DNA from: Hyphomicrobiales bacterium
Lineage (GTDB): Bacteria > Pseudomonadota > Alphaproteobacteria > Rhizobiales > Rhizobiaceae
Direction of reading: 5' to 3'
DNA length: 64,000 nt
NCBI GenBank assembly: GCA_900468285.1
Contig: UBTF01000003.1
Coordinates: forward strand, 1 to 64,000
This document shows positions 1 to 7,942 of this stretch, one piece after another. The stretch's first letter is position 1, and every line of letters begins with the position of its first letter. The position numbers were made by a program, and so were the translations under genes. A model generated the notes under the pieces. It ran no database searches. It was not told where the DNA came from and was given only the letters and a program-made list of their open reading frames with translations.

Positions 1-368
1 TTCATCACATTGGCCAGACGGCACACCGCATCGTAAAGCTGGTTATAGGTGATCTTCTTGTCGATATAGGGATTGTCGCCCTCCCAGATGATCGCCGTGC
101 GCTCGCCATGGGTCTTCAGATGCCGGTCGATGCAATTGTAGGAAACGTTGGTCAGGCCGTCCTCGAACCACTTGATCGGCACCTTGCCCTTGAACGACGT
201 ATTCTTGACCTTGGTGTAAGGCTTGAACCAGTCTATCCGCTTGCCGTGCTTGCCCCAGAACCCATCCGGATCCTCGACACTCTGCTCGTACCATCTCTGG
301 TAACGCTCATTGTCGATCTTCGTGCGTTGTCTCGCGGACTTAAGGACCGGATAAAGTTTCTGGGACAT
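1..368 (-). CDS. acsA: Acetyl-CoA synthetase, N-terminal part (gene runs off the window)
   Basis: AMP-forming acetate:CoA ligase, which activates acetate to acetyl-CoA in the cytoplasm. The visible 122 residues start MSQKLYPV and carry the typical Acs N-terminal signatures [26 protein letters not shown] (here [13 protein letters not shown]) and [10 protein letters not shown], followed by the start of the adenylation domain. The ATG at 366-368 was chosen because it gives the conserved short Acs N-terminus. It lies 53 bases downstream of matC on the same strand, so co-transcription is possible. Malonate decarboxylase releases acetate, so an adjacent Acs makes metabolic sense; this link is inference. 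The catalytic C-terminal half lies outside the window. Confidence 0.9.
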   Translation of the reverse strand, partial: MSQKLYPVLKSARQRTKIDNERYQRWYEQSVEDPDGFWGKHGKRIDWFKPYTKVKNTSFKGKVPIKWFEDGLTNVSYNCIDRHLKTHGERTAIIWEGDNPYIDKKITYNQLYDAVCRLANVM

Positions 369-410
369 GTGCATCCAGCTTTACTGTTGACGTTGACTGA
401 GGGGTGCGAT

Positions 411-436
411 CCGGGCTGGCATCAAAGCCAGCCGGG
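411..436 (-). terminator. GC-rich hairpin at the matC stop codon
   Basis: The arms CCGG(G)CTGGC and GCCAGCCGG flank ATCAAA and overlap the matC stop codon. The stem is strong, but no T-run follows on the minus strand, so this is not a classical intrinsic terminator. It could reduce read-through from matC into acsA or protect the matC mRNA end. Confidence 0.3.
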
Positions 437-1756
437 AGCCACGAAGACGAGCCATGCGAGAAGCGGGCCCGCAGCGACGACAAATGCGCTGTAGTAAAGC
501 AACGTTTTGAAGAACTTCGTCTGATCGACATTCTGGGCGTTGGCGACAACCAGAGCGCCGTTGGTCGAGAAGGGCGAAACGTCAACGATGGTAGCGGAGA
601 TGGCCAGTGCCGCAATCATGCCCGGCGTACCGATTTCACCCTGCATGAGCATGGGAACCGCAAGCGGGATCATCGCACCCATGACGCCAACCGAAGAGGC
701 GAAGGCCGAGACGATGCCGCCGATATAGCACAAGAGAAGGGCAGCAACGAGCGGCATGGCCAGTGCGGACACGGAGTTGCCGACATAGGTGATGGCGCCG
801 GATTTCTCCAGTACCGAGATGTAGGTGATTACACCCGCGATCAACAGCACGGTTGACCATGCAATCTTGTCGACGGCACCCTTCTGACCGCGTGGGCAAA
901 CCAGAGCCAGGATGACGGCGACGCACATGGCGACAAGACCGACATTGAGGCTGAATGCCAGAGACAGAATCGCCAAGGCGGCAAGACCGGTCAATGTCAG
1001 TGCCTGCTCCAGATCGAGCTTGCCGCTGGTCGTGACCTCAGTCATTTCCGATTCACGTTGGCGCGGATCGATCGCCATATGGCCTCCACTGCCGCGGACA
1101 TCCACCGACACGCCCGGTGTGAAGACGTCGCCGGAACCGTTCGCGCCAGCAGCCGCTTTCGATTTCCTGCCCAGAACCATGGCTGCGCCGATGGCAATCA
1201 GCAGGTTGAAGCCGAGGCTGGCGAGGAAGAGAACGGTTTCGTCACCCGGCAGGCCCGCGCGCTGAACCACCTGATTGGTGATGCCGCCATAGATGCTGAT
1301 AGGGGAGAAGCCGCCGCCCTGCGCGCCGTGGATGACCATGATGCCCATGAGAAGCGGGTTGATGCCGTACTTTGCCGAAAAGCGCAGGGCAATCGGGGCG
1401 ATGATGGCAACAGCCGCCGGGCTGACAGCACCAATTGCAGTCAAAAGCGCCGAGACGAAGAACATGACCCAGGGAATGGCCGATATGCGTCCTTTGACGG
1501 CCCGAACGCAGGCCCGAACCAGCCAGTCGACCGTGCCGTTATTCTGCGCAATGGCGAAAAGATAGGTGATACCGACAAGCGTGACGAAAAGGTCACCCGG
1601 AAAACCTTCGAAAATCTGCTTGACGCTCATGCCCACGACGAGCGTGCCGATGATGAACGAGAGCGCAAAACCCAGAGCGCCCATGTTGATCGGCAAGGCG
1701 GTCGCCACGATGAACATGACGACGAGCCCGAGTATAGTAATGACTTCTGATGACAT
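422..1756 (-). CDS. matC: MatC-type malonate/dicarboxylate carrier
   Basis: A 444-residue inner-membrane carrier rich in hydrophobic segments. It resembles the rhizobial MatC dicarboxylate carrier family (MatC_N) of the ion transporter superfamily. The N-terminal half has a TLVGITYLFAIAQNNGTVDWLV-type stretch and the motif IGAVSPAAVAIIAP. A hydrophilic central loop (about residues 205-250) separates it from a C-terminal half ending in ISATIVDVSPFSTNGAL. The start at ATG 1754-1756 is supported by GGGAGGAG upstream; a longer in-frame reading begins at 1879 but lacks such a site. It is divergent from mdcA, so the role as malonate importer for the decarboxylase is well supported by context. It replaces the MdcLM or MdcF transporters seen in other malonate clusters. 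Confidence 0.85.
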   Translation of the reverse strand: MSSEVITILGLVVMFIVATALPINMGALGFALSFIIGTLVVGMSVKQIFEGFPGDLFVTLVGITYLFAIAQNNGTVDWLVRACVRAVKGRISAIPWVMFFVSALLTAIGAVSPAAVAIIAPIALRFSAKYGINPLLMGIMVIHGAQGGGFSPISIYGGITNQVVQRAGLPGDETVLFLASLGFNLLIAIGAAMVLGRKSKAAAGANGSGDVFTPGVSVDVRGSGGHMAIDPRQRESEMTEVTTSGKLDLEQALTLTGLAALAILSLAFSLNVGLVAMCVAVILALVCPRGQKGAVDKIAWSTVLLIAGVITYISVLEKSGAITYVGNSVSALAMPLVAALLLCYIGGIVSAFASSVGVMGAMIPLAVPMLMQGEIGTPGMIAALAISATIVDVSPFSTNGALVVANAQNVDQTKFFKTLLYYSAFVVAAGPLLAWLVFVAPGWL

Positions 1757-1951
1757 GACAGCTCCTCCCGAAAGCCAGAGGGTCGGAGTGGAAGCGGCAC
1801 CCTCTTGCCGTTCGCCATCCGTGCGGTGTCCCCGCACAACCCATTGGGGTATGTATGCGCAAAAAACGAGAATAGGCAATAATGAATTTATACGTTGATA
1901 AAATTTGAGCTGCGGAATACATATGGGCGCAAATGCTGTGGAGGCGCATTC
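1757..1951. promoter_or_regulatory. matC-mdcA divergent control region with candidate operator
   Basis: This 195-base gap must hold both divergent promoters. It contains an AT-rich inverted repeat TTTAT-ACGTTG-ATAAA at 1887-1902, with partial symmetry extending outward, a plausible operator for a malonate-responsive regulator. No mdcR or matR regulator gene lies next to it in this window. The mdcA ribosome site is GGAGG around 1939-1943. The repeat is seen in the sequence; its function is inferred. Confidence 0.4.
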
Positions 1952-3583
1952 ATGTGGACTAAACTTGCGACAAACCGCGCGAGCCGATTGGAAAGGGCTT
2001 CACCGCTCTCACACGGCAAGGTGGTCAAAGCAGATGCGATCATTGCTCTCATGGAGGCCGTGATTGAACCGGGCGATCGGCTGTGCATCGAAGGCAACAA
2101 CCAGAAACAGGCCGATTTCCTTGCAAAGGCTCTGGCAAATGTGAATCCGCAAGTGGTTCACGATCTGCACATTGTCCAATCGGTTCTGGCGCTGCCGGAA
2201 CATCTCGACGTGTTCGAGAAGGGCGTTGCATCCAAGCTGGATTTTTCCTTTTCGGGACCGCAGGCGGCGCGTCTTGCAAGGCTCTTGAGCGCCGGTCAGC
2301 TCCGTATCGGCGCGATCCATACTTATCTCGAACTGTTCGGCCGGTACTTTACCGATCTTACTCCGCGCGTAAGCCTCGTTTGCGCCCAGGCAGCGGATAG
2401 AGCCGGCAACCTCTATACCGGCGGCAACACTGAAGACACGCCTGTTATCGTCGAATCCACAGCGTTCCGACAGGGCATCGTGATCGCCCAGGTTAACGAG
2501 ATCGTTGACGTGCTGCCGCGTGTCGACATTCCCACCGACTGGGTCGACTTCGTCGTGCAAAGCCCCAAGCCGCACTACATCGAGCCGCTCTTCACCCGCG
2601 ATCCGGCCCAGATTTCGGAAATTCAGGTGTTGATGGCGATGATGGCCATCAAGGGCATCTATGCCGAATATGGCGTGACGCGCCTCAACCACGGCATCGG
2701 TTTCGATACCGCAGCAATCGAGCTCATCCTGCCAACCTATGCGGAAAGTCTCGGCCTCAAGGGCAAGATCGCCACCCACTGGGCGCTCAATCCGCATCCG
2801 GCGCTCATTCCCGCCATCGAGGCGGGCTTTGTCCAGAGCGTGCATTCTTTCGGCTCGGAACTGGGCATGGAGGATTATATCCGCGCCCGCTCCGACGTAT
2901 TCTTCACCGGACGCGATGGCTCGATGCGGTCCAACCGGGCGCTGAGCCAGACGGCGGGGCTTTATGCCTGCGACATGTTCATTGGCTCCACCCTGCAGAT
3001 TGATCTCGATGGCAACAGTTCCACGGCAACGCTTGGCCGTATTGCCGGATTTGGCGGCGCGCCGAATATGGGATCGGATGCCAGAGGGCGCAGGCACGGG
3101 TCCAAGGCATGGCTGAAGGCAGGCGAGGAAGGCTCGACGGGCGGCATGCCGCGCGGGCGCAAGCTCGTCGTCCAGATGGTGGAAACCTTCCGCGAACATA
3201 TGGCACCGGCCTTTGTGGAGAAACTGGACGCGTGGAAACTGGCCGAATCCGCTGGTCTCGACCTGCCGCCTGTCATGATCTATGGCGACGACGTGACCCA
3301 TATTCTCACCGAGGAGGGCATTGCCAACCTGCTTCTGTGCCGCACGGCAGAGGAGCGGGAGCAGGCCATTCGTGGTGTTGCGGGCTATACGGCTGTCGGT
3401 CTTGGTCGCGACAAGCGCATGGTGGAAAATCTGCGGGACCGTGGCATCATCAAACGGCCAGCCGATCTGGGCGTCGATGTATCGCTGGCAAGCCGCGATC
3501 TTCTGGCAGCCAAATCGATGAAAGATCTCGTGCGTGCATCGGGTGGCCTTTATCGCCCCCCTGCCCGGTTCAGGAACTGGTGA
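1952..3583 (+). CDS. mdcA: Malonate decarboxylase alpha subunit (acetyl-S-ACP:malonate ACP transferase)
   Basis: The 543-residue alpha subunit exchanges acetyl on the acyl carrier protein for malonate, releasing acetate and forming malonyl-S-ACP. Length and motifs fit the MdcA family: IEGNNQKQADFLA near the N-terminus, AGNLYTGGNTEDTP, RLNHGIGFDTAAIEL, SFGSELGMEDYI and a C-terminal LTEEGIANLLLC. ATG 1952 is preceded by GGAGG; an in-frame ATG at 1895 has no such site. It opens the operon mdcA-C-D-E-G-B-H, with only 9 bases to mdcC. Cytoplasmic. Assignment is firm from sequence family and neighbours. Confidence 0.95.
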   Translation: MWTKLATNRASRLERASPLSHGKVVKADAIIALMEAVIEPGDRLCIEGNNQKQADFLAKALANVNPQVVHDLHIVQSVLALPEHLDVFEKGVASKLDFSFSGPQAARLARLLSAGQLRIGAIHTYLELFGRYFTDLTPRVSLVCAQAADRAGNLYTGGNTEDTPVIVESTAFRQGIVIAQVNEIVDVLPRVDIPTDWVDFVVQSPKPHYIEPLFTRDPAQISEIQVLMAMMAIKGIYAEYGVTRLNHGIGFDTAAIELILPTYAESLGLKGKIATHWALNPHPALIPAIEAGFVQSVHSFGSELGMEDYIRARSDVFFTGRDGSMRSNRALSQTAGLYACDMFIGSTLQIDLDGNSSTATLGRIAGFGGAPNMGSDARGRRHGSKAWLKAGEEGSTGGMPRGRKLVVQMVETFREHMAPAFVEKLDAWKLAESAGLDLPPVMIYGDDVTHILTEEGIANLLLCRTAEEREQAIRGVAGYTAVGLGRDKRMVENLRDRGIIKRPADLGVDVSLASRDLLAAKSMKDLVRASGGLYRPPARFRNW

Positions 3584-3592
3584 GGTTGGACG

Positions 3593-3922
3593 ATGGAAAA
3601 ACTGGAATATGAATTTGCAGGCGGCACTGTTCTGGCAGCCCGCAACAAGCCCATCCTGTCCGGCGTTCTCGGCTCCGGCAATCTAGAGGTGCTCGTCGAG
3701 TCCTGCGATCTCGCTGGCAAATGCCGGGTAGAAGTAGAAACTGCGGCGGTTGGATTTGGAACGATCTGGCAGGCGGTCCTTTCGGATGTCTTTGATCGCT
3801 GGAAGATCGGCGATGTGAAAGTCTCGATCAACGATGCAGGTGCAACGCCCGCCGTCGTGGCACTGCGGCTGAATCAGGCCCTTCAGGCTTATTCGGGCAA
3901 AAGCAGCGAGGCGACATCATGA
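3593..3922 (+). CDS. mdcC: Malonate decarboxylase acyl carrier protein (delta subunit)
   Basis: This 109-residue carrier protein holds the 2'-(5''-triphosphoribosyl)-3'-dephospho-CoA prosthetic group and shuttles malonyl and acetyl groups between subunits. The attachment serine is expected to be Ser28 in the motif LGSGNLEVL, which matches the family. Length is normal (about 100 residues). The end overlaps mdcD by four bases (ATGA), indicating translational coupling. It depends on MdcB and MdcG for cofactor synthesis and attachment and on MdcH for the first malonyl loading. Confidence 0.95.
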   Translation: MEKLEYEFAGGTVLAARNKPILSGVLGSGNLEVLVESCDLAGKCRVEVETAAVGFGTIWQAVLSDVFDRWKIGDVKVSINDAGATPAVVALRLNQALQAYSGKSSEATS

Positions 3923-4800
3923 GCAGAAGCTGGTACGAAGCAACAGCGCGCGAGCGCATTGACGGCCTGCTTGACGCAGGCAGTTTCATCGAACTCCTTC
4001 CCCCGCAGGACCGCATGACAAGCCCGCATCTGCGGGTCCTCGGCTCACCAGCCGCCTTCGATGATGGCGTGGCCGTCGGCAAGGGACTGCTGGACGGCAA
4101 GCCCGTCCTCATCGCCGCGCAGGAAGGTGCCTTCATGGGCGGCGCGGTGGGCGAAGTGCATGGCGCCAAGATCACCGGGCTTCTGGAGCGCGGCCTGGAC
4201 GAAAAGCCGAGTGCGGTTCTGCTGCTGCTGGAATCCGGCGGCGTGCGGCTGCATGAGGCCAATGCGGGATTGATCGCCGTTTCCGAAATCATGCGCGCCA
4301 TTCTCAATCTGCGCGCCGCCGGTATTCCCGTCATCGTTCTCGACGGCGGACGCTACGGCGTCTTTGGCGGCATGGGCATAGCATCGCGGCTTTGCTCATC
4401 GATAGTCATGTCGGAAGAGGGGCGGCTTGGCCTGTCCGGGCCGGAAGTCATCGAAACCACCATGGGTGTCGAGGAATTCGATGCATCCGACAAGGCTCTC
4501 GTCTGGCGCACGGTTGGCGGCAAGCATCGCTATATCCTCGGCGAGACCGCAGGTCTCGTTTCGGATGACATGGGGGCGTTCAGAAACGCAGCGATTGGCC
4601 TTCTCGGCACGGCAAAGCCTCTCGATCTCGATGGCGTTGAAGCGGAACACGCTGCACTCTCTGCGCGTCTTGCCCGTTTTGGCGACGTGCAGGATGCTAG
4701 CGATATCTGGTCGGCACTGGATATTGCCGATGTGGAGGGGATTCCCCTGATGACAACGGAGGATTTCCACCAGGCCGTCGATGGAAGGAGAAGCGCATGA
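3919..4800 (+). CDS. mdcD: Malonate decarboxylase beta subunit
   Basis: A 293-residue carboxyltransferase-like (crotonase fold) subunit that, with MdcE, decarboxylates malonyl-S-ACP to acetyl-S-ACP and CO2. Recognisable segments are EGAFMGGAVGEVHGAKITG, LLLLESGGVRLHEANAG, YGVFGGMGIASRLC and GLSGPEVIET. It overlaps mdcC and mdcE by four bases each, so the subunits are probably made in fixed ratio. Absence of biotin and sodium-pump subunits in the operon marks the soluble, biotin-independent type of malonate decarboxylase. Confidence 0.95.
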   Translation: MSRSWYEATARERIDGLLDAGSFIELLPPQDRMTSPHLRVLGSPAAFDDGVAVGKGLLDGKPVLIAAQEGAFMGGAVGEVHGAKITGLLERGLDEKPSAVLLLLESGGVRLHEANAGLIAVSEIMRAILNLRAAGIPVIVLDGGRYGVFGGMGIASRLCSSIVMSEEGRLGLSGPEVIETTMGVEEFDASDKALVWRTVGGKHRYILGETAGLVSDDMGAFRNAAIGLLGTAKPLDLDGVEAEHAALSARLARFGDVQDASDIWSALDIADVEGIPLMTTEDFHQAVDGRRSA

Positions 4801-5510
4801 TGACGCCGGAAGTTTTGTTCGACCGCCTGTTTCCGCAAGGCCATGACATTTCCTCCGAGGGTCTCTTCTTCGCGGGGACTGCGAAGGCCGGTTCACAACC
4901 GGTATCGGTCATCGGCACGCGCGAAAAGGCGCATATCGGCATCGATCTGGCCATGCGCATGGCGTCTGAGGTCATCCGTATCATGAAGGAGCGTCCGGGC
5001 AGCCCGATCCTGCTTCTGGTGGATACGGCCGGTCAGAAAATGAGCCGCCGTGACGAGCTTCTGGGCCTGAACGGCTATATAGCCCACCTTGCCAAATGTA
5101 TCGATGTGGCGAGACGTCGAGGCCATAAAATTATTGGCCTCGTCTATGGAGAAGCCGTCAGCGCCGGGTTCCTGTCGTCCAGCCTCTTGGCCGACACCTG
5201 CTATGCGCTGCCGGAAGCCGAGGTAAGGGTGATGAACCTGCCCGCCATGTCGCGTGTGACGAAAATTCCCGTCGAGCGGCTGGAGGAATTGTCAAAGGAC
5301 AGCGCGGTCTTTGCTCCGGGCGTTGCCAATTACGTCGCCATGGGTGCAGTGCGTGAAACCTGGGATGGCGATCTCGCCAGTGCATTGGTTAAGGCGCTGG
5401 AAGAGAACCAGGATCCCGGCAGCGATACCCGCCGCAACTATGGAGAAGAACGCAAGGGACGGACGCTGGCACTTTCCGTTTCTCATCGGGTGCGGCATGA
5501 TGCGGCCTGA
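4797..5510 (+). CDS. mdcE: Malonate decarboxylase gamma subunit
   Basis: The 237-residue partner of MdcD, a second carboxyltransferase-like subunit. Motifs seen: LLLVDTAGQKMSRRDELLGL, YGEAVSAGFLSSSLLADTCYAL and LPAMSRVTKIPVE. Length is close to known MdcE proteins. The start overlaps the mdcD stop by four bases, and the 3' end overlaps the mdcG start, again showing tight packing. Together MdcD-MdcE form the decarboxylating core. Confidence 0.95.
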   Translation: MMTPEVLFDRLFPQGHDISSEGLFFAGTAKAGSQPVSVIGTREKAHIGIDLAMRMASEVIRIMKERPGSPILLLVDTAGQKMSRRDELLGLNGYIAHLAKCIDVARRRGHKIIGLVYGEAVSAGFLSSSLLADTCYALPEAEVRVMNLPAMSRVTKIPVERLEELSKDSAVFAPGVANYVAMGAVRETWDGDLASALVKALEENQDPGSDTRRNYGEERKGRTLALSVSHRVRHDAA

Positions 5511-6144
5511 AAGGCACCGCTTTGTCACGCTCAAATCCTCATGGCGTGACCACGCGATGCTCTCTCCTTGCGGTATCGCAGCGGGCAAACGGCTTCCGGA
5601 CTGGGTTGATGCGGGTCGTCCCCTGATCGTGGCTTCCTCCGCCGCAGGAGACGGCGAGACGACAATTCGTCTCGGTCTTTCGACACCAGAAAAACGCAGA
5701 CTTGGACTTTGCGTTGCCCTAGAGGCCATCAATCGCGTTTTGCCTCCTGTCGCGCTCGAAGATGCCGCCACCAGTGCGCCGGATGAATGGCAGGACACCA
5801 TTCGAATGGTATCGAAGACAGCAGTGCGTTTTGGGCTCAGTCTCTCCGTCTTTGGGTCTCTGGCATGGACACATCTTTCCGGCGAAAACCATTTGCGTGC
5901 TGGCTCTGACCTCGATCTGCTCGTTTCCACCTCTACTCCCGACAGCTCCCTTGAAGCCGTTCAGTCGCTTCTCGAAATGGCTGGGGAGCCGCGACTGGAT
6001 GGAGAATTGCTGCTGACAGACGGTTCGGGCGTCAATCTGCGGGAATACGCTGCGCGGCCCAACCAGATCCTTGTCAAACAGCATGGTGGGCCGAGACTGG
6101 TCGAATATTCTTCGCTCATGTCCGTTGCAAGGAGTGCCGCATGA
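5497..6144 (+). CDS. mdcG: Phosphoribosyl-dephospho-CoA transferase (holo-ACP synthase of malonate decarboxylase)
   Basis: Nucleotidyltransferase that attaches the phosphoribosyl-dephospho-CoA group to the serine of MdcC. About 215 residues. The N-terminal part fits MdcG (RHRFVTLKSSW), and the middle holds the nucleotidyltransferase signature FGSLAWTHL with the metal-binding GSDLDLL. Two adjacent ATG codons (5497 and 5500) can start it; both lie inside the mdcE end, so the overlap is 11 or 14 bases. A longer in-frame reading back to 5311 would overlap mdcE by 200 bases and is unlikely. Confidence 0.9.
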   Translation: MMRPERHRFVTLKSSWRDHAMLSPCGIAAGKRLPDWVDAGRPLIVASSAAGDGETTIRLGLSTPEKRRLGLCVALEAINRVLPPVALEDAATSAPDEWQDTIRMVSKTAVRFGLSLSVFGSLAWTHLSGENHLRAGSDLDLLVSTSTPDSSLEAVQSLLEMAGEPRLDGELLLTDGSGVNLREYAARPNQILVKQHGGPRLVEYSSLMSVARSAA

Positions 6145-7007
6145 CCACGGTGCTTCACCCAGTTGCGGAGCAACCGCGCATTGTCCGGCGGGACAGCAGC
6201 CGGGTGCTCGGCAGAATGGCGATCCGTTCGCTCTACACCGAGCTGTCGCTTTATCCGAAACCGGGCCTCGTCAGCCCGGTCGACAACGGTGCTCATGACG
6301 ATATGAGCATGGCCACCTTCATGCGCAGCCTGTTTTCGCTCAGGACCTATTTCGTCCAGATTGCTGCTGCAGGCGGGTTTGAAAGCCGATTCATCACCCT
6401 CAAGCAACTGGGCATGGATGCCGAAAGACGTATGTTGACGGCCACGGCGGGTATCAACACGCACCGGGGAGCAATTTTCAATCTCGGACTGCTTTCCGCC
6501 TCGGCTGGATATCATATAGCCAACCGCTTGCCGCTTGATACCGATGCAATCTGCATGACCGTCGCCACGCTGTGGGGCAAGGATCTAATGGCGGACATGC
6601 CAGTAGACTCAAATGGCTCACGTGCAATTGCCCGTCATGGTGGCCCCGGAGCAAGAGAGCAGGCGGCGTTGGGATACCCGGTTCTGAGGCATGTGGCCGT
6701 ACCGACATATGACAATGCGTTGAAGCAGTCAGGCGACCTCGATTTGGCAGCGTTGCAAACATTCTTTGCGCTTATGTCCGTGCTGAACGACACGAACATC
6801 CTGCATCGGGCTGGACGTGAAGGCCTCGATTACGTGCACCAGCAGGCACGCGAATTTTTGTCTGACGGCGGCGTCTTCGCCTCTGGCTCCATAGACCGCG
6901 CCGCAGAGCTGCATCGGGCGTTCTCTCAACGCCGCATCTCACCGGGAGGAGCGGCTGATCTTCTTTCATGCGCTATTTTCCTTCATGATGTGAGGGCAGA
7001 CCTATGA
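6141..7007 (+). CDS. mdcB: Triphosphoribosyl-dephospho-CoA synthase
   Basis: This 288-residue CitG/MdcB-family enzyme makes the prosthetic-group precursor 2'-(5''-triphosphoribosyl)-3'-dephospho-CoA from ATP and dephospho-CoA. Family motifs: ELSLYPKPGLVSPVDNGAHDDM with the conserved PKPGLV and the acidic pair, GINTHRGAIFNLGLL and EQAALGYPVL. It sits between mdcG and mdcH with four-base overlaps on both sides. In some malonate clusters mdcB follows mdcA directly; here it is late in the operon. Confidence 0.93.
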   Translation: MTTVLHPVAEQPRIVRRDSSRVLGRMAIRSLYTELSLYPKPGLVSPVDNGAHDDMSMATFMRSLFSLRTYFVQIAAAGGFESRFITLKQLGMDAERRMLTATAGINTHRGAIFNLGLLSASAGYHIANRLPLDTDAICMTVATLWGKDLMADMPVDSNGSRAIARHGGPGAREQAALGYPVLRHVAVPTYDNALKQSGDLDLAALQTFFALMSVLNDTNILHRAGREGLDYVHQQAREFLSDGGVFASGSIDRAAELHRAFSQRRISPGGAADLLSCAIFLHDVRADL

Positions 7008-7915
7008 CGCTCGGCATTCTATGCCCCGGTCAGAGCGCGCAGGCTCCGGAGATGATCGATCGCCTGCGCGACGCGCCAGAGGCAACCGATGTTTTCGTGG
7101 CATTTCAGGAGGTGATGGGCAGCTCGATTTTCGAGGTGGTGAGGCAGGGGCGCCTGCACGAGAACGCCATTGCACAGCCGGTCATTTGCGCCGTGGAACT
7201 GGCGGCGTTCCAGATTGTCAGACGCGCCCTTCCCGCGCCCGATTACTTCGCCGGCTACAGTATCGGTGAGCTGGCAGCATATGGATGCGCCGGGTCGATC
7301 AGCGCGAGGGACCTGATCCACCTGGCAAGTCTGAGGGCATCTCTGATGGACGCGGCTTGCCCGACACCTTCCGGCATGATCGCCATTCGTGGCCTCCGGG
7401 AAACGAGTGTGTCGCCGATATGCAGCAGCAACGCCGTTCATATCGCAATTCGCAACGGCGAGGACCGCTTTGTCGTCGCTGGACCTCTGGACAATATCGC
7501 GGGCGCGGCAAGGGATGCCGAACAACGCGGCGCGCATGTCACACCTCTTCCCGTGCGTATCGCTTCCCATACGCCTTTGATGCATTCGGCCGTCGCTGCC
7601 TTTGCAAAGGCATTGGAAGCGACGGATTTCAAAAGCCCCACCGCGCCGGTCTTGGCCGGTATCAATGGCGGAACCGTTCGCTCTCGCGAAGTCGCCATCC
7701 AGCGGCTTTCCGCCCAACTGGAGACATGCATCGACTGGCGCGGCTGTATGGAAAGCCTCAAGGAAGTGGGCTGCACGACACTCCTTGAACTTCTGCCAGG
7801 CGGTGATCTTTCCGCAATGGCCAGAGACGCCGTCCCTTCCATCGCCTCGCGATCGATGACCGAGTTCAAGACACTCGATGCGGCCGCAGAATGGGTTTTG
7901 CGCAAGGAGGGCTGA
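7004..7915 (+). CDS. mdcH: Malonyl-CoA:ACP transacylase of malonate decarboxylase (epsilon subunit)
   Basis: A 303-residue FabD-like acyltransferase that primes the carrier protein with malonyl from malonyl-CoA. The catalytic serine is Ser86 in GYSIGE; the N-terminal LCPGQSAQ and the PLPVRIASHTPLMH segment with the second catalytic histidine also match the fold. It is the last gene of the mdc operon, overlapping mdcB by four bases. Downstream it converges on the MFS gene after only 27 bases, with no clear T-rich terminator. Confidence 0.93.
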   Translation: MTLGILCPGQSAQAPEMIDRLRDAPEATDVFVAFQEVMGSSIFEVVRQGRLHENAIAQPVICAVELAAFQIVRRALPAPDYFAGYSIGELAAYGCAGSISARDLIHLASLRASLMDAACPTPSGMIAIRGLRETSVSPICSSNAVHIAIRNGEDRFVVAGPLDNIAGAARDAEQRGAHVTPLPVRIASHTPLMHSAVAAFAKALEATDFKSPTAPVLAGINGGTVRSREVAIQRLSAQLETCIDWRGCMESLKEVGCTTLLELLPGGDLSAMARDAVPSIASRSMTEFKTLDAAAEWVLRKEG

Positions 7916-7942
7916 AACCGCCTCGCGCTGCCTTTCCGCGAC

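Noticed and set aside
2009-3301. Long open frame on the minus strand opposite mdcA (430 codons)
   Set aside because: It mirrors the strong codon bias of mdcA, has no family resemblance or ribosome site, and mdcA is certain. The same reasoning removes the long antisense frames at 9359-10531, 18326-19339, 21132-22325 and 22705-24009.
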